Below, piece after piece: positions 1 through 15,341 of a DNA stretch of 64,000 nucleotides. This DNA comes from Chaunax sp. Z400 (lineage: Eukaryota; Chordata; Actinopteri; Lophiiformes; Chaunacidae). The stretch is taken from the NCBI GenBank assembly GCA_037577475.1, contig CM075187.1, positions 3,635,546-3,699,545 of the forward strand. The letters are read 5' to 3'. The position numbers and the translations under genes are program-made. Each line of letters begins with the position of its first letter. Positions within the stretch are counted from its first letter, which is position 1. The notes beneath the pieces were generated by a model. That model made no database searches. It had not been told where the DNA came from and worked only from the letters and a program-made list of their open reading frames with translations.

Positions 1-1377
1 CTGTCTGGTTTGTTTGCTCTGAGCAGGGACAGGGCCAGCCTCGCCTCAGAGGTGACTGATTTACAGTTTGTTGCTGTCTGTCAAACAGCTGACAGATGGG
101 GAAAACAGAGCCGCCTCCGCCACGCTGTCGCCACCGGTGGATGCTTTGGAGTTTCACCAGTGCTAAGAACGCTGAGGACTGCTCCTCACGTTTGACGGGA
201 AGGTTAACGGCTACCATAAAAGTGTAACAGTAGAGCATACACTTTATTGTTTTGTACCTGTGATGACCATTGAACCTGCTAAAGATCTTTAAACGGAGCT
301 GCTGCGGGGCTGATCTGCCCTCACACCACTGAGTCCACGATAAACAAACACAGCTGCTCACATTTGAAAGGCCTTTTTAAAACTGTGCCCTGAAATAAGA
401 ACAAAAATGAAACACGGTGGACGTCAGTTCGGCTGTAAATCTCCTGAGATATAAATACTCCTGATATTCCTGACATGCTTCTTATTTTAGGGATTTTCTT
501 AGATTTTCCCAGGCAAGGCTCCCCTTTTGGATTTCAGCACTTTAACCTGTTTTCTTACCGTGCAAAACTTTTAGGCCTTTAAATCATTTTAGGAATAATT
601 TAAAGTTAACGCTTAAAGCTCACTGATTATTGTCTCAGATCTGAGTTGATGGTTTTGCTCACTGTTTTTGTCAAGGACTCACTCCTGGTCTTTCTCACTG
701 CCAGTCCGGTCTGTGACTCTTTCATTCCCGCCATGAAGGAAAATGAGAGTGAAGGAAACGAATGTTTGTGAGACTGTGGATGAAAAGTCTGCAAAGCAGC
801 TGGTTTTCACATGGGCTTCTGTTTGGGATTTTGCTTTGACTTCTCATAACAGGGACAGGCTTTATGGTTTCTGTGTCCAGCATACAGACATGGAACACTT
901 ATTAATTATGCGATCCAGACATTTCCTACTTCGGAATAAGTCTCCTTGTCTGACAATTTAGAACTTAAAAGAAACAGTAAGGAACTCTTGTTTTTAAAAT
1001 CATATTATATGCAGTGAAGAAGCAGTGAAATTAAGAGACTAATTTCCTCCTAATTGAGCCGCAGGGTTTTGTTTTGTCAGGAGATTTTAGGCCAAATGGA
1101 GTCAGATTCCCGCAGATCTCCTGGGATGGAGGCAGGGCCCGGCTGGAGTCTAGCAGAGCCTGGAGATCCCAGCATTCCCCCCAGCTCCTTAATCCCCGTC
1201 ATTAACTCTACTGGCAGCCACTACCCTCTCATCAACCCCGTCCTTTGTCCCTTTATTTCTTCCCTTACATCCTCTCTTTCATTAGACTTATCTCCCGCTT
1301 CTTTATTTTCTGCGCTGTTATTGTTTCCTACTTTTTCTGCACGGTTTCCTTCCTGTGAGTGCAGGTGAAACAGGAAT
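1..1377. other. Left-edge non-coding sequence
   Basis: No convincing exon is seen on either strand. The open frames here are short, lack flanking splice signals in consistent phase, and resemble no family I recognise. It may be intergenic DNA or an intron of a gene outside the window. Confidence 0.5.
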
Positions 1378-2441
1378 CTTAAAGGAACATTTCACCCAAA
1401 AAAATGAAAAGGCAGTCATTATGAAGCCCCATGCCGATGGAAAGTCAGGTGAAGTTTCTTCATTTCTGGAGATTTCGGGAGCCTCACAGCAGGACAGCAC
1501 GGCAGGACAGCACGGCAGCATTCTCCTAAACAGCTGAAGTAGATGGGGACTTGTTTTAAAACGTACAAAAACAACCAAAAACAAATAAAAATGGTGCCAC
1601 ACAGCTTTTACTGTGTAACTCGTGTCTCCAGAAGCCCCCAAGATCCCAAATGGATTTGAAGAGACTTTATTTACATTATTTTGTGAGTTGAAATCTTCAC
1701 TGTAGCCTCTAAGCTAAAGATGTTAGCATACCCTGTCTGAGAAAGGTGCACAGGCTTCCCTTCCCTGCTATATGGTGGTTGAGCTCGTCCTCTGAGGAGC
1801 GCCTGGACATCACGCTCTCTTCCCAATTTGAAGACATTCTCATTTGTATTTTTTCTTCTTAGAGTTAGCTGCTAACTGCTGCTTGCTGTTTTTTAATATC
1901 CTGTCACACCCCGTCATGTCCTACCACCTCGCCGACCACTCGCTGTTTATACAGACGTCGATTCGGCGCTGTTACTACATACCTCCACTGCTGGCTCAAG
2001 GGCGGAACAACAATGACCCTCCTTTACACCTTTGTAACGTTTATACAGAATGCAATAAAGGCGCAACAATCCCGTCTCTAAGAACTCACTCCAAAACCAA
2101 AAATGCAACATCAGGTCCAATGGAGATAATTGTTGCTGCAACTTCAGTGGAGCTCTTTCCTTGATTTCATCTAGCGGTGAATGTACATACATTTCATCTT
2201 GTGCACCCGCCTGGGATGGGGTGCAGGCAAATGCTAGTAGCCTAGAGTCTACAATAAATATTTAAGCTTATAAAAAGTCATTTTAAATCAACTTGGGCTC
2301 TCAGGGCTTCTGGAGATTTGGATCCAACCATACGAGCTGTATGGAGACATTTCATTTTTGTTATTGTTTGTTTTATTTCAATAGTTTGGTTTTGTTGTCT
2401 ACAAAACTTCACCCTCGGATTGACTTATACTGTTCCTTTAA
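1378..2441. mobile_element. Full-length non-autonomous TIR element (~1.06 kb)
   Basis: The left end reads TTAAAGGAACATTTCACCC and the right end finishes TGTTCCTTTAA, so the termini are inverted repeats. There is no transposase frame inside. The left arm (CCCCATGCCGATGGAAAGTC, then an AACAGCTGAAGTAGATGGGG-type segment) recurs in shorter relatives near 41287-41535 and 46378-46834. A terminal scrap lies in intron 9 of both hpd copies (near 26060-26112 and 34860-34911). I recognise the pattern as a family that is common in teleost genomes, but I cannot name the Repbase entry. It is probably a MITE-like DNA element mobilised in trans. Confidence 0.7.
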
Positions 2442-4855
2442 GTGCTTCACGTATGTGCTTTGTCTGATAGACACAATTAATTAATTGACTAGTAGGAAAC
2501 AATCATGTTACATGTTTTCATATAACCTACTTTTAAAGCTCTATTGAAACAAACATCTGGGAATATAAGACAAAAAAAATATAATATTTATATTATCATT
2601 CAATCACGCCATCTCTTAAATAAATAACTTACCTCAAGCAGCCATAAAACAAACGTGTGACAGGAGCATCTCAGTAGGAGAAGACAAACTGTCCTGTTAT
2701 AGCACATCCTGTGTTGCTTACTGTTTTGTCCATTCACACACAGTATAGAGAGGATGGGTGCGGGGGTGGTCCTGAGATGAGAGGGGAAACACCTTGTGAC
2801 CCCCTTGTTCCTGACCGAGCTACTGGAGGTGCAGAGATAACAAGGATGGACGAGTGCAGGAGGTCAGCTGCCTTGATCTGGGTCAAACGGTGCTGTTGGC
2901 TCACATCACCTGATTAAATCATTCGTGAGGTTCAAAACCTGCTGATCCGGAAGAAAAAGTGTTAAAACTGTGCAAATTTCAATGAAATGTCTCATTAAAT
3001 GTCCTGTCCTTGCTGCCTGTGTTTTCAGTTTCTTGGCAGACGTGCAACGAGGAAGGCAGATAAGTCATAAACAAGCAGTCAGGATTTTCGTTCTCATGGC
3101 AACAACGATAATGGACCTGTAAACAGTGGTATGGTTTGGCTCTGGCTGGACTGTGTTTAGTTTTGATATGGACGTCAAACACGACTGTCTCCCAGACACA
3201 GACGGCACGACTTGTGTTGCTGATAAACCCTCCGGTCCAGCAGAGCCGTCCAAGCAAACTTCATTTTGATGCACGCTCTTCAGTTCAGCAGCACGCGATG
3301 AATGCCTCTTCATACTGCAGGATAGAACAGGCAACTAGAAGGGCCACACAGTAGAGTACTGACAGGTAGTTTATGCATAATTTACAGAAACAGTCAAATA
3401 ATAAATGTTGAATGTTTTAACTTAACTTCTCTTTCTAGATTTGGTTTAATTTTTTTCACTGAGATTTATTGTAAAATTATTTAAAAAATGTATCATAGGT
3501 CATAAAGGTGTATTTGGACCACAAAATTGTGTGAAAATTATTTATCCTTTAATTTATTATGGTTTTATTAATTTATACCATCTTAGATTCCTAAAACAGA
3601 TATTATGGAAATAGAAATAGAGATTTTTTTTCTCCTCCTTACACTGGAAAATGAAGTTAAACTACTAGTTTAATAACATTACTTCATCCCTCCCCTCTAA
3701 ATGTCCTTCCCCAAACCATACAGACAGCAAAGACAAACAAAATTAGACAAATTATTTTTTTTCTTAATCTGCATTTATTGTTTCAACCTAATCTGGGATA
3801 CATGATGACATTTTAAAAGCCCGCCGACAACAGTCGCATTGCTTATTAAGAATAAAGTGCTTGGAGCGACAAAAATGAAACAATAGAGGAGCCTTATCAG
3901 GGCAAACATTCAATATGATTGGGTGGAGATCTCCATTCAGTTCAATGCTGAGGTCAAGAGTCGGCAGATGTGGGGAAGAGATAGCTGTTTGTGTTACAGT
4001 TTAATTAGGCACATGCAGCAGAGCACAATACCCTCTGGAAATTATTTATAGAAATTTCCTTTTCACACTTTGAGAATGAATTTAATGCATTCTTTTCTTT
4101 CATTCATTCTTTTCTGCTTTGAGATGTTTTCAATGCTTGTTGAACTGAAAACACGGATGTGCAGAAGCTAATCGTCCTTGCAGGAGTAGCATCCAGCGGC
4201 CTTCAGACAACCTGCAGTTTGACAATTAGGCAAAGAGGGCTTCAGCAGGATCGGGGCCCTCGCACATCTGAGGATGTTTGTGGCTCCGTGTCACGGCGGT
4301 GTGACATCGTCTGACACAGCAGAGTCGACACTTAGCAGGCTGACGTGAAAGGTCCACAGCTGTTAGCTCGTAGTTAGCTATAAGATTCATCTTAATGGAA
4401 ACAAATCAGCATCCAGTAAGAATTCATGTAATTTTTAGTCCACATAAAGTGTTTTCAGCAGTGACCAGCCTCACCTCTCATATGGGACCTTTTAGACCAC
4501 ATGTGGCCCCACGCCCTGGGTGCCTCAGCCTGATTTGTGGGGTCTGCTGTATTGGCCACAAATCAAGCAAAGGGGGCAGGATCTGTGTGCTGCTATCATT
4601 TTTTACACTTCAAACAGGCCTCAGGTCACAGATTGGACCTTCAGTCACTTATCTCCACCTCGGCGCAGACTGGAGCTGACATCTGTCCGTTACAAATGGC
4701 CACCAAGTCGCATGTCGCTGACTCCAGTGATCTCTGTCAAGATAAGTATCACACACCTCCGTCTCTAGCAGCTTCCAGAAGGGTTAGCATCCATGAGGTC
4801 CCCCGAGTGAAAATTAAGGTAATGGTCAGAGCCAGAGAGAAGTAATTAAATATTA
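2442..4855. other. Non-coding sequence upstream of aplnr, no feature seen
   Basis: AT-rich sequence. ORFs of about 60-100 codons overlap one another in several frames near 4395-4845, with no splice context or family resemblance. I see no gene here. Confidence 0.5.
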
Positions 4856-5335
4856 GTGCACATCTGGATAAAAGGACAGATCCAGGGATTGTTTTCCATT
4901 TTCTTTAAGATTGCTTGATTTGCCTTTAAGGTACAGTCTGGGTCAGGATTATAAGCAAAAACTGCTGGATGGATTTCCACGAAATGTTGTGAAATTTTGA
5001 TATTTTCCCTATTTCTATTTCCATTTCCATGAAACTTTGTGGAGGGGTGGGACATGAGTGAGGCAAGCCAAACAGGTATGTGTAGGATTGTTCAGCCTTG
5101 ATTGGTTCGTTCGTTTGTTGTTCAGAAAGTTGCAACCAACTTTTGTGGAACAGTTGGGTTTCATCCAAGGGACAAATCTGCTAAATTCTGGTGTAGATTC
5201 AGATCCAGGAATAATTTTTTCATTTTCTTTAACAGAGCGTTTTTCTAAATTTTCCTAAATTGCACAAAAACAACCCAACCGATTTCAGCCTAACGTTGTA
5301 GAGGTGTGGGTCAGGAGCGAAACAGACATGTCAGA
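4856..5335 (+). repeat. Dispersed repeat, 'CCTTGG-tail' family, two partial copies
   Basis: Two adjacent fragments share the phrases 'gatccaggga/aataattttt-cattttcttt', 'actgctggatggatttccac' and 'gaggggtgggacatg'. The first ends in 'aggattgttcagccttg'. The same wording recurs near 41590-41871, 43330-43781, 52405-52445 and 53880-54003, which defines a family dispersed within this window. The complete 3' tail elsewhere reads CCTTGGCGGAG...GCGC...TCTAGTT. No coding capacity is seen; the class is undetermined. Confidence 0.65.
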
Positions 5336-5649
5336 CTGGCCTCGGTGCTCCTCTGAATGCCATTCTAATTTGGAATGAAAAGTTAGATAATCATCCTCCC
5401 ACCCCCCATGAAACTGAGCTCAGGACCAGCAGCAGGACTTTATCTTGGCACCTATAAAGGCTGTGATTAACAAGTGAGGAGGTCCTCTGAAGACATCAAG
5501 GACAACGGCCTAATCCCACCATCTGTTTCTTATCTGCTCACCTTTATTTTATTTTTTTTATTTGCTTATTTATTTGTTTAAGGGATACCAGGCCTGCAAG
5601 CAGCAGGCAGCCAATCCTGAATGAGGTAGAGGTGAGACCCACCTGGGTT

Positions 5650-8895
<3,246 letters not shown>

Positions 8896-8900
8896 CCGAG

Positions 8901-8910
8901 TTTAAAAAGG
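8901..8910 (+). promoter_or_regulatory. Candidate TATA-like box of aplnr
   Basis: TTTAAAAAGG sits 141 bases upstream of the aplnr start codon and just after a G-rich stretch. A start site about 30 bases downstream would give a short unspliced 5' leader. This is inferred from position and composition only. Confidence 0.4.
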
Positions 8911-9050
8911 CAGCCAGTCAATCGCTCTCCTCCAATTCCAACCAGCAGTCAACCCGGCAAAGCCTCCAGCTCCGGTGATTTCTGCTCAGAGGACTTGGGA
9001 CTGTACAGGACTCTTTTTTTCTGCAGGATAAAGATCTTTTGCACTGCAGC

Positions 9051-10133
9051 ATGGAGACCACCACTGGGGAATATGATAACTATGAGTATTATGATGACAA
9101 TGAGACTTACTGTGACTTCTCAGAGTGGGAGCCCTCTTACTCCCTCATCCCAGTCCTCTACATGCTCATCTTCATCCTGGGTCTGTCAGGAAACGGTGTG
9201 GTCATCTTCACCGTCTGGAGATCCAAATCTAAACGCCGGGCTGCAGATGTCTATATAGGAAACCTGGCGCTTGCTGACCTCACCTTTGTTGTGACCCTAC
9301 CTCTCTGGGCCGTGTACACAGCGCTGGGCTACCACTGGCCCTTTGGCGTGGCTCTGTGTAAGATCAGCAGCTACGTTGTTCTGGTCAACATGTATGCCAG
9401 TGTGTTCTGCCTCACCTGTCTGAGCTTTGACCGCTACCTGGCCATCGTGCACTCCCTATCCAGCAGCAGGCTGCGCTCACGGGGCACCATGCTGGCGTCC
9501 TTGGGTGCTATTTGGTTCCTGTCCGGCCTGCTCGCCGTGCCCACGCTGCTCTTCCGCACCACTGTGAACGACCAAAACAGCAACCGGACCACTTGTGACA
9601 TGGACTTCAGCCTGGTGACAAGGAACCAGAGGCATGAGTACCTCTGGATCGCCGGGCTCAGCCTGTCCTCCTCTGCTTTGGGTTTTCTCCTCCCTTTTTT
9701 AGCCATGACCATCTTCTACTGCTTCATCGGCTGCACCGTCACACGCCACTTCAACAACCTGCGCAAGGAGGATCAGAAGAAGAAGCGGCTGCTGAAGATC
9801 ATCACCACATTGGTGGTGGTTTTTGCCATCTGCTGGACTCCCTTCCACGTTCTAAAGAGCATGGATGCCCTCTCCTACCTGAACATGGCTCCGAGCTCCT
9901 GCGGGTTCCTGCGCTTCCTGTCTCTGGCCCACCCCTACGCTACCTGCCTGGCCTACGTGAACAGCTGCCTCAACCCCTTCTTGTACGCCTTCTTTGACCT
10001 GCGCTTTCGTTCCCAATGCCTGTGCCTGCTCAACCTGAAGAAGGCTATGCATGGCCACATGAGCTCCATGTCATCCACGCTCAGCGCCCAGACTCAGAAG
10101 TCAGAGGTTCAGTCTCTGGCCACCAAGGTGTAG
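9051..10133 (+). CDS. aplnr: Apelin receptor (APJ), class A GPCR
   Basis: Single-exon, 360-residue seven-transmembrane receptor for apelin/Elabela peptides, which signals through Gi at the cell surface and acts in gastrulation, heart and vessel development. The extracellular N-terminus is rich in Asp/Glu/Tyr and carries an NET glycosylation sequon. TM1 (about residues 28-54) contains GNGVV, TM2 contains NLALADL, TM3 ends in DRYLAIV, TM6 has CWTPFH and TM7 has NPFLY. The extracellular Cys pair (GVALCK before TM3; RTTCDM in loop 2) is present. I start at ATG 9051; the frame runs 5' to 9039 but only through a TTG codon. An intronless coding exon is normal for this gene. The tail is short and ends in LATKV, so which fish paralogue this is remains undecided. 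Confidence 0.95.
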   Translation: METTTGEYDNYEYYDDNETYCDFSEWEPSYSLIPVLYMLIFILGLSGNGVVIFTVWRSKSKRRAADVYIGNLALADLTFVVTLPLWAVYTALGYHWPFGVALCKISSYVVLVNMYASVFCLTCLSFDRYLAIVHSLSSSRLRSRGTMLASLGAIWFLSGLLAVPTLLFRTTVNDQNSNRTTCDMDFSLVTRNQRHEYLWIAGLSLSSSALGFLLPFLAMTIFYCFIGCTVTRHFNNLRKEDQKKKRLLKIITTLVVVFAICWTPFHVLKSMDALSYLNMAPSSCGFLRFLSLAHPYATCLAYVNSCLNPFLYAFFDLRFRSQCLCLLNLKKAMHGHMSSMSSTLSAQTQKSEVQSLATKV

Positions 10134-10935
10134 AAGAAAAGGAAAGGTGGAACGGGGCTGGTCCCACCTCCAAAATACTGACTTTAAGTGTCCATTGTGC
10201 AAAGCTGGTGAGATGAGATGATCAATTGCCATGAAATCCATAATGTTTCTACTCAGAGAGGTGGATGCTCTGTTTGTGGTGTGGACTTGAAGCTGGAGCC
10301 AGCAGGCTGAGCTCCTACTTTGCTCCTCAGAGAAGAAAAGTATATTTTTAGTTTTGTCCTGCCCTGCAAAAAAGGTCTCATTCCTCATTTCTGCTACGTC
10401 GGGAATTGTAAATCAATTTCTGTTTACACTGGATGAAACATAAAGCTGTACAGTATTTTCATACCATACCATTTATGTTCAGATCTATTTGCTGTTTTGC
10501 TTTAGAAGCACTTGTCTTAAAGAAATGTGTGAGCAGGGGAACAGAGCAGCGACCTCTTTAAAGCTTGTTTGTGAAGGTAGAAGTCTGGAGGGGGGGGGCG
10601 TAAGAGGAGGAAAGGTGTTGCAGCTTAATTATATAGTTTGTGGAGAGGAGACGGGGGCAGACAGGCAGATGGCAGTTGACAAATGTTGGGGAACAGGAAC
10701 GGGTAAGGGTGGGAGTGGGGGGTGGGGGTGGAGGGGTTTCACAGTGTAGTCGCAGCACTAGGGGGGGGACAAATGAATTAAATGTAAATACATGTTCCAA
10801 TCTGATGCATATGTTTTATTTTTAGACATCACTGTAACTAACTACTGTATTAAAGATGTGTTCTATGACGCAGATCTCTGAGAGTGTGTGTTAACAGCTT
10901 TGATGTCTGACAGCTCTTTTCATTAAAGCTGTAGT
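10134..10935 (+). other. Probable aplnr 3' UTR
   Basis: Non-coding sequence after the TAG stop. It includes CATAAA near 10439 and ATTAAA near 10924, either of which could serve as a polyadenylation signal. G-rich runs occur near 10590 and 10710-10765. The 3' end is a guess. Confidence 0.4.
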
Positions 10936-13900
10936 TTCACGTGAGTTTCATCCCACCGTCCTGTTATTTTAAGTATCTCCAGAGGGTTAAAGCTTTGTCA
11001 TGAATGCCTCGCATTTGATTTACACCTTCAGACTTATAGATCTCTAATCTGTATTGACTCACAGCCAGTATCCAGACTGTAACTGGATTATGCAAAGCAA
11101 ACGTCACGCTGAGAGTGTGTATTCGATCTTCTCTCAGGTGTGGTACTCTAACTATTTGGTGACCTCACAATCAAAGGGTTTTGAATTTTGAAAGTATTTA
11201 TGAGCAGCAGGAGGCCCCATCTAAATGTGTTTTCCATTTTAAAGCACAACCGTGTTAAACAAAGTTATTTAGAGTCACAGAAATAATAAAGACAGGACTA
11301 TCTTTCCTCAGGAGGTAAAGCCAACTCAACCCCACATGTTCACTGAATAATAGGGTCATTACCAATGAATGGCTCCTCTGTACGATCCTTTGATTTGACA
11401 GTAATGAGCTCCTTTGGACATAATCACCGTTTAGAGATGGCGACGACGGCGGGGGGTGGGGGGTGGTGGGGGAGAGCGGGGCTCTAATCCTGGCCACCGA
11501 ACAAGTCAATATTTGTCCCTGCTGACAAGAGATAGAGCGGTTGTTGGGGGTGGAGGAGGGCGGAGGCTGATGGGAGGCGGGCTTCTGACTGCAGATGCTC
11601 CAACACACCGAGCGGAGGAGGCGGGGGGAATCACAGCTATAGGAGCTGGTCTGGCATTAAAGTAACAACATGTGTGAGAAGTCACATGATTCATCCTGAG
11701 TGTGAGAGATCATATGTTACTTATTGTCCATCCTGGATATATGGAGCCGTTTGGACAGCGGCGGAGCTTGACGTAGATGGCAGGATGGTTCAGAGTGATG
11801 GATGTGAGGGCCTCAGATGCAGACAGGAACAGGATTGTTTAAACGCACAGTTATTCTTCATATAGTTGACTCAGATGCCACTTGGAAGGATTTATGTGGA
11901 GAGTTTGTAAGTTCCTCTGAGCGCTTAAGGGAAAGTTTGAGAAATGTTTAGTTTGAACCGTTTGAATGCTTAATTTTCAACATAATGTGGTGTTTCTTCA
12001 ACACAACACATCATTTAAGACAAAAATCTTGAATATTTGAAATTAAATTAATGGATTTGGCATATCAAAAATTAGTATGCATTATATAATCATGATCAAA
12101 ACATAAAAAGTTCACATGAAGAGCTGGTAAAGTGCCAATATACACAGATTTCTCTGGGTATAAAAAGAATTCTGTAAACTTTATCGTATAGAAGGTATTT
12201 AGATGTGAAGACAAGTTTAAAAACTACCTTGAAAGTGCTTGAATTTGACATATGTGAACCCAAGTCACCAAGCACAGAGAGAATCAAACTCATAACACAT
12301 AACAACATAAGGACCAGTCATCTTTAAACAGTAGATATGACATTAAGACGGTCAGTCATGCATGATGGGCTGGGCAGACTGCTTTTATTGAGATGAGCGG
12401 CGCTGACAGCTTGTCTCATGCTGTTAGCCAACAAGTCCACTTTGGGAGAACTCACCCAGAATACCAGCTGACCAAAGCACCGGGTGTAGGCAGGGGGCAC
12501 CGCCGACACAAAAACAACAGTTGTGTAAGCGTGTAAATGCACATGAATGCTGTTCGTGTGTGGCCCCGTGTGACCTGTGTGTGTGCATGGATATTTGTGG
12601 GTTTAACACACACCAGACACCATTCAACCACCAGCCCACTAAAATGTTTTTATTCCTTATGAGGACAGTGGATCATTAAGTTTAACATTAATGACATTAA
12701 TGAAGGTTTTGGTTGTTGAAACGCCCTCTACATCAAAAATACAACACATTGCTCGGCTAATTTGATCACAACAATGCATATGCAGAATGGAAATAAAATC
12801 AAGTTGTCATTTCTTAAGTTACATGTCTTTTTATTTTATTTTATGAACATCTGTTAAACCTAAAGATTGAATGAGAATTTGATTCAGTCTGACTGAAGAT
12901 CTATTTTTTTATTGTCAATGATTAAAACCACAGCAGGACCAAAACACGCTGCATCTGTCTGTCTCTATATGCTTTCCAACTCTACCCTGGCTGCAGCTCT
13001 CCGTCCCATTTGTTGCTACTGAAGACATAAATCTTTTAAAACTATGTTCAAATATATCGTTTCTTTTTTTTTAAACAGGCTAAATCTTTTCCTAAATGAG
13101 GTAAAAAGTGCTTTTTTAAAGCTATTTTCAGCTGTGTGTTTATACACCTAATATTAAAATGGCTTACGTATCCGGATACATAATCCAGATCAAAAATGAA
13201 GTCTCTGCATTTACATCTGGTATTTTTAATGCGTTACACTCATTGAGATCAGATCTCTGTCTTTCAGAGCCAATGAGTAATTTGAGATGGCAGCAAATCA
13301 GCCCCAGACTCCTTAAAAAGAATCATGTGTTAAAGAGAGTTCTGTGAGTTATTGAGTGAGGAGAACCTTTATAAATGCTGTCTTCAGCAAATCCTTCATT
13401 ATTTGTTCCCTCATGTAAGTTCAGTAAATGCAACACATTAAGTTTGTCCTTTCTTTGCATACAAATTATTGTTCTGGTGTGTTAAAGTACCAGCATGTAG
13501 GCCACTCTATACCGTAATTATAAACTGTATTCATATAATACTTTTCATACAGGAAATACAACAAACAAAACAACAACAAAGAAATTTGCCTAAAAAAGAC
13601 ATATAGGAAAAATATAAAAACAGGTAGACAATTAATGTGAACTTGATAATAGTTTTTGCAGATACTGCACTTTGGCTTTGTAGCGCCCTTTTTACATGGA
13701 GGTTGTATATTACTATGACAACTAAGACCCTTCTCTACATCAACTTTATTAATTTGGCAGATCTGGCCACATTCCAGTCATAATGCATTTACACCCTCCA
13801 TTAACATGCATGTTTCTTTGTCTGGATAAAGGATACAGATCATACTTAAATCCCCATAGTGAGTATTTACATCAGACAACAGTATCCTGTAACAGTTCAT

Positions 13901-14385
13901 CAATGTGTTTTTAATAGTTTTTCAACAACAATGAAGCTTCATGGTATATTCTGTACATAGACACAGATTAAGTGGACATAGTAGTCCTGTATATTCCAGT
14001 TTTCTATTCCTGTGTAAAAACCTTGAGTGCAATGCAAAAACCGGAGTCAAATTCCTTCCATAATTCCAAAGAGGATTGACATGTATCAGGCTTTGGATAA
14101 CAATATTTGTTCATAGGATCAGTTCTATTTTGGGGCTTTTAATGAGATTTGTTAATAATAACAGACTGATCTTTTAATCTCACTGGTAGCGCCATCACTC
14201 AGCATCTGCAGTCCAAACTGCAAGTGACACACATTAAAACATCAGACGCAGGTGTTGCTCTCATTGTTGTCGTCAGCGTGAGCCGCCACACCCAAATGGG
14301 ACATCGAAACCAAAACACAACTGCTCGCCTCTCCTCAGATCTCCCTGCTGTTCCATCCCACCCAGGCAGCGACAAATGCACTCTG
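10936..14385. other. Intergenic sequence, nothing recognised
   Basis: No exon, RNA gene or complete transposon is recognised. The 11447-11640 stretch is G-rich and gives mirrored ORFs on both strands, a composition effect. Confidence 0.5.
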
Positions 14386-14405
14386 TGTGTGTGTGTGTGT
14401 GTGTG

Positions 14406-14442
<37 letters not shown>

Positions 14443-14490
14443 GTGTGTGTGTGTGTGTGTGTGTGTGTTTGTGTGTGTGTAGGTGTGTGT
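14386..14490 (+). repeat. Interrupted GT/GTAGGT minisatellite
   Basis: GT runs broken at intervals by TAGGT units near 14405, 14441 and 14480, giving a higher-order repeat of about 36-40 bases on top of the dinucleotide. Translated His/Thr-rich frames here are not genes. Confidence 0.9.
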
Positions 14491-14624
14491 TCATATGCAC
14501 ATGTAAACAGAGATCTGACACATTCCATGGGCTGTCAACGCTAACCCTACTTTCTCTGTGACATTCGTCCACCTGTTGCCAGACTATAACATGTTTGTAT
14601 GTTAGTTTAGTTGTATGTCAGTTT

Positions 14625-15265
14625 ACTTCACATGTGAAAAAAGTGTGGAATTCACACGTTAAGATGCAAATTGGATGTGATTTCACGTGACGTGATCTGT
14701 TTGCACATGTGAAATTCTACCGTTAAAAAAAGCCAATCACATGAGTGTTTGTAATTCACATGGAAAACATTTAAAATCCCTTAAATTATTAAATAAAAAA
14801 ATATTGAATCTTAAAATCCCTTGTGAAAATGTCCAGTTTATGTCTGACATTGTTTTATTTTCACATGTGAAACTCTTGAGTTACATGTGAAAACATTGAT
14901 TTCATGTGCCATCATGTGGACATTTTCATTCATACATGAAAAGGTTTATCACATGTGAAAATGTCCAGTTCACATGTGACGTTATTGAATATTCACATCT
15001 TTAACTTTAAGCTCACTAAGTAGTCGCATGTGAAAAAGAGTGAAAATGAATTCAGATTTGATGAAGTGAATTTCATGATTTGTTTCCACGTGTGAAACAA
15101 AGGCAATCTCATTAAATTCACACGTGAAAGTGTCCAGTTTACATGTGACATTGTTTTCATTTCACATGCTAAAGTTTTAGTTCACATTTTAATTTAGTCA
15201 GTCACATTTGTAAATATTGAATTCACATGTGATACTTGTGATTCTCCACATGTTAAAAGACAAAT
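14625..15265. repeat. Palindrome-rich degenerate array of TTCACATGTGAA motifs
   Basis: About 640 bases contain well over a dozen copies or near copies of the self-complementary word TTCACATGTGAA (variants CACGTG, CACATG, ACATGTGA). They are often spaced by phrases such as 'aatgtccagtt(c/t)acatgtgac' and 'attgttttcattt'. The copies are irregularly spaced, so this is not a clean tandem repeat. The core CACATGTG is an E-box-type sequence. No ORF is present. Confidence 0.8.
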
Positions 15266-15327
15266 TTCTCATGACACAGAGTTCTACAAAGTACGTCATC
15301 CATTAGTTGGTTTGTCACAGAGCAGCC

Positions 15328-15341
15328 GGGGGGGGGGGGGG
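15328..15341 (+). repeat. Poly-G tract
   Basis: An uninterrupted G run immediately follows the palindromic tract and leads into a GGA-rich stretch. Confidence 0.85.

Noticed and set aside
9039..9050. Longer aplnr start at 9039
   Set aside because: The codon is TTG; the first ATG in frame is 9051 and gives the expected acidic N-terminus.
10590..10770. G-rich ORFs downstream of aplnr
   Set aside because: Low-complexity Gly/Gly-Trp frames from G runs; no start context or family match.
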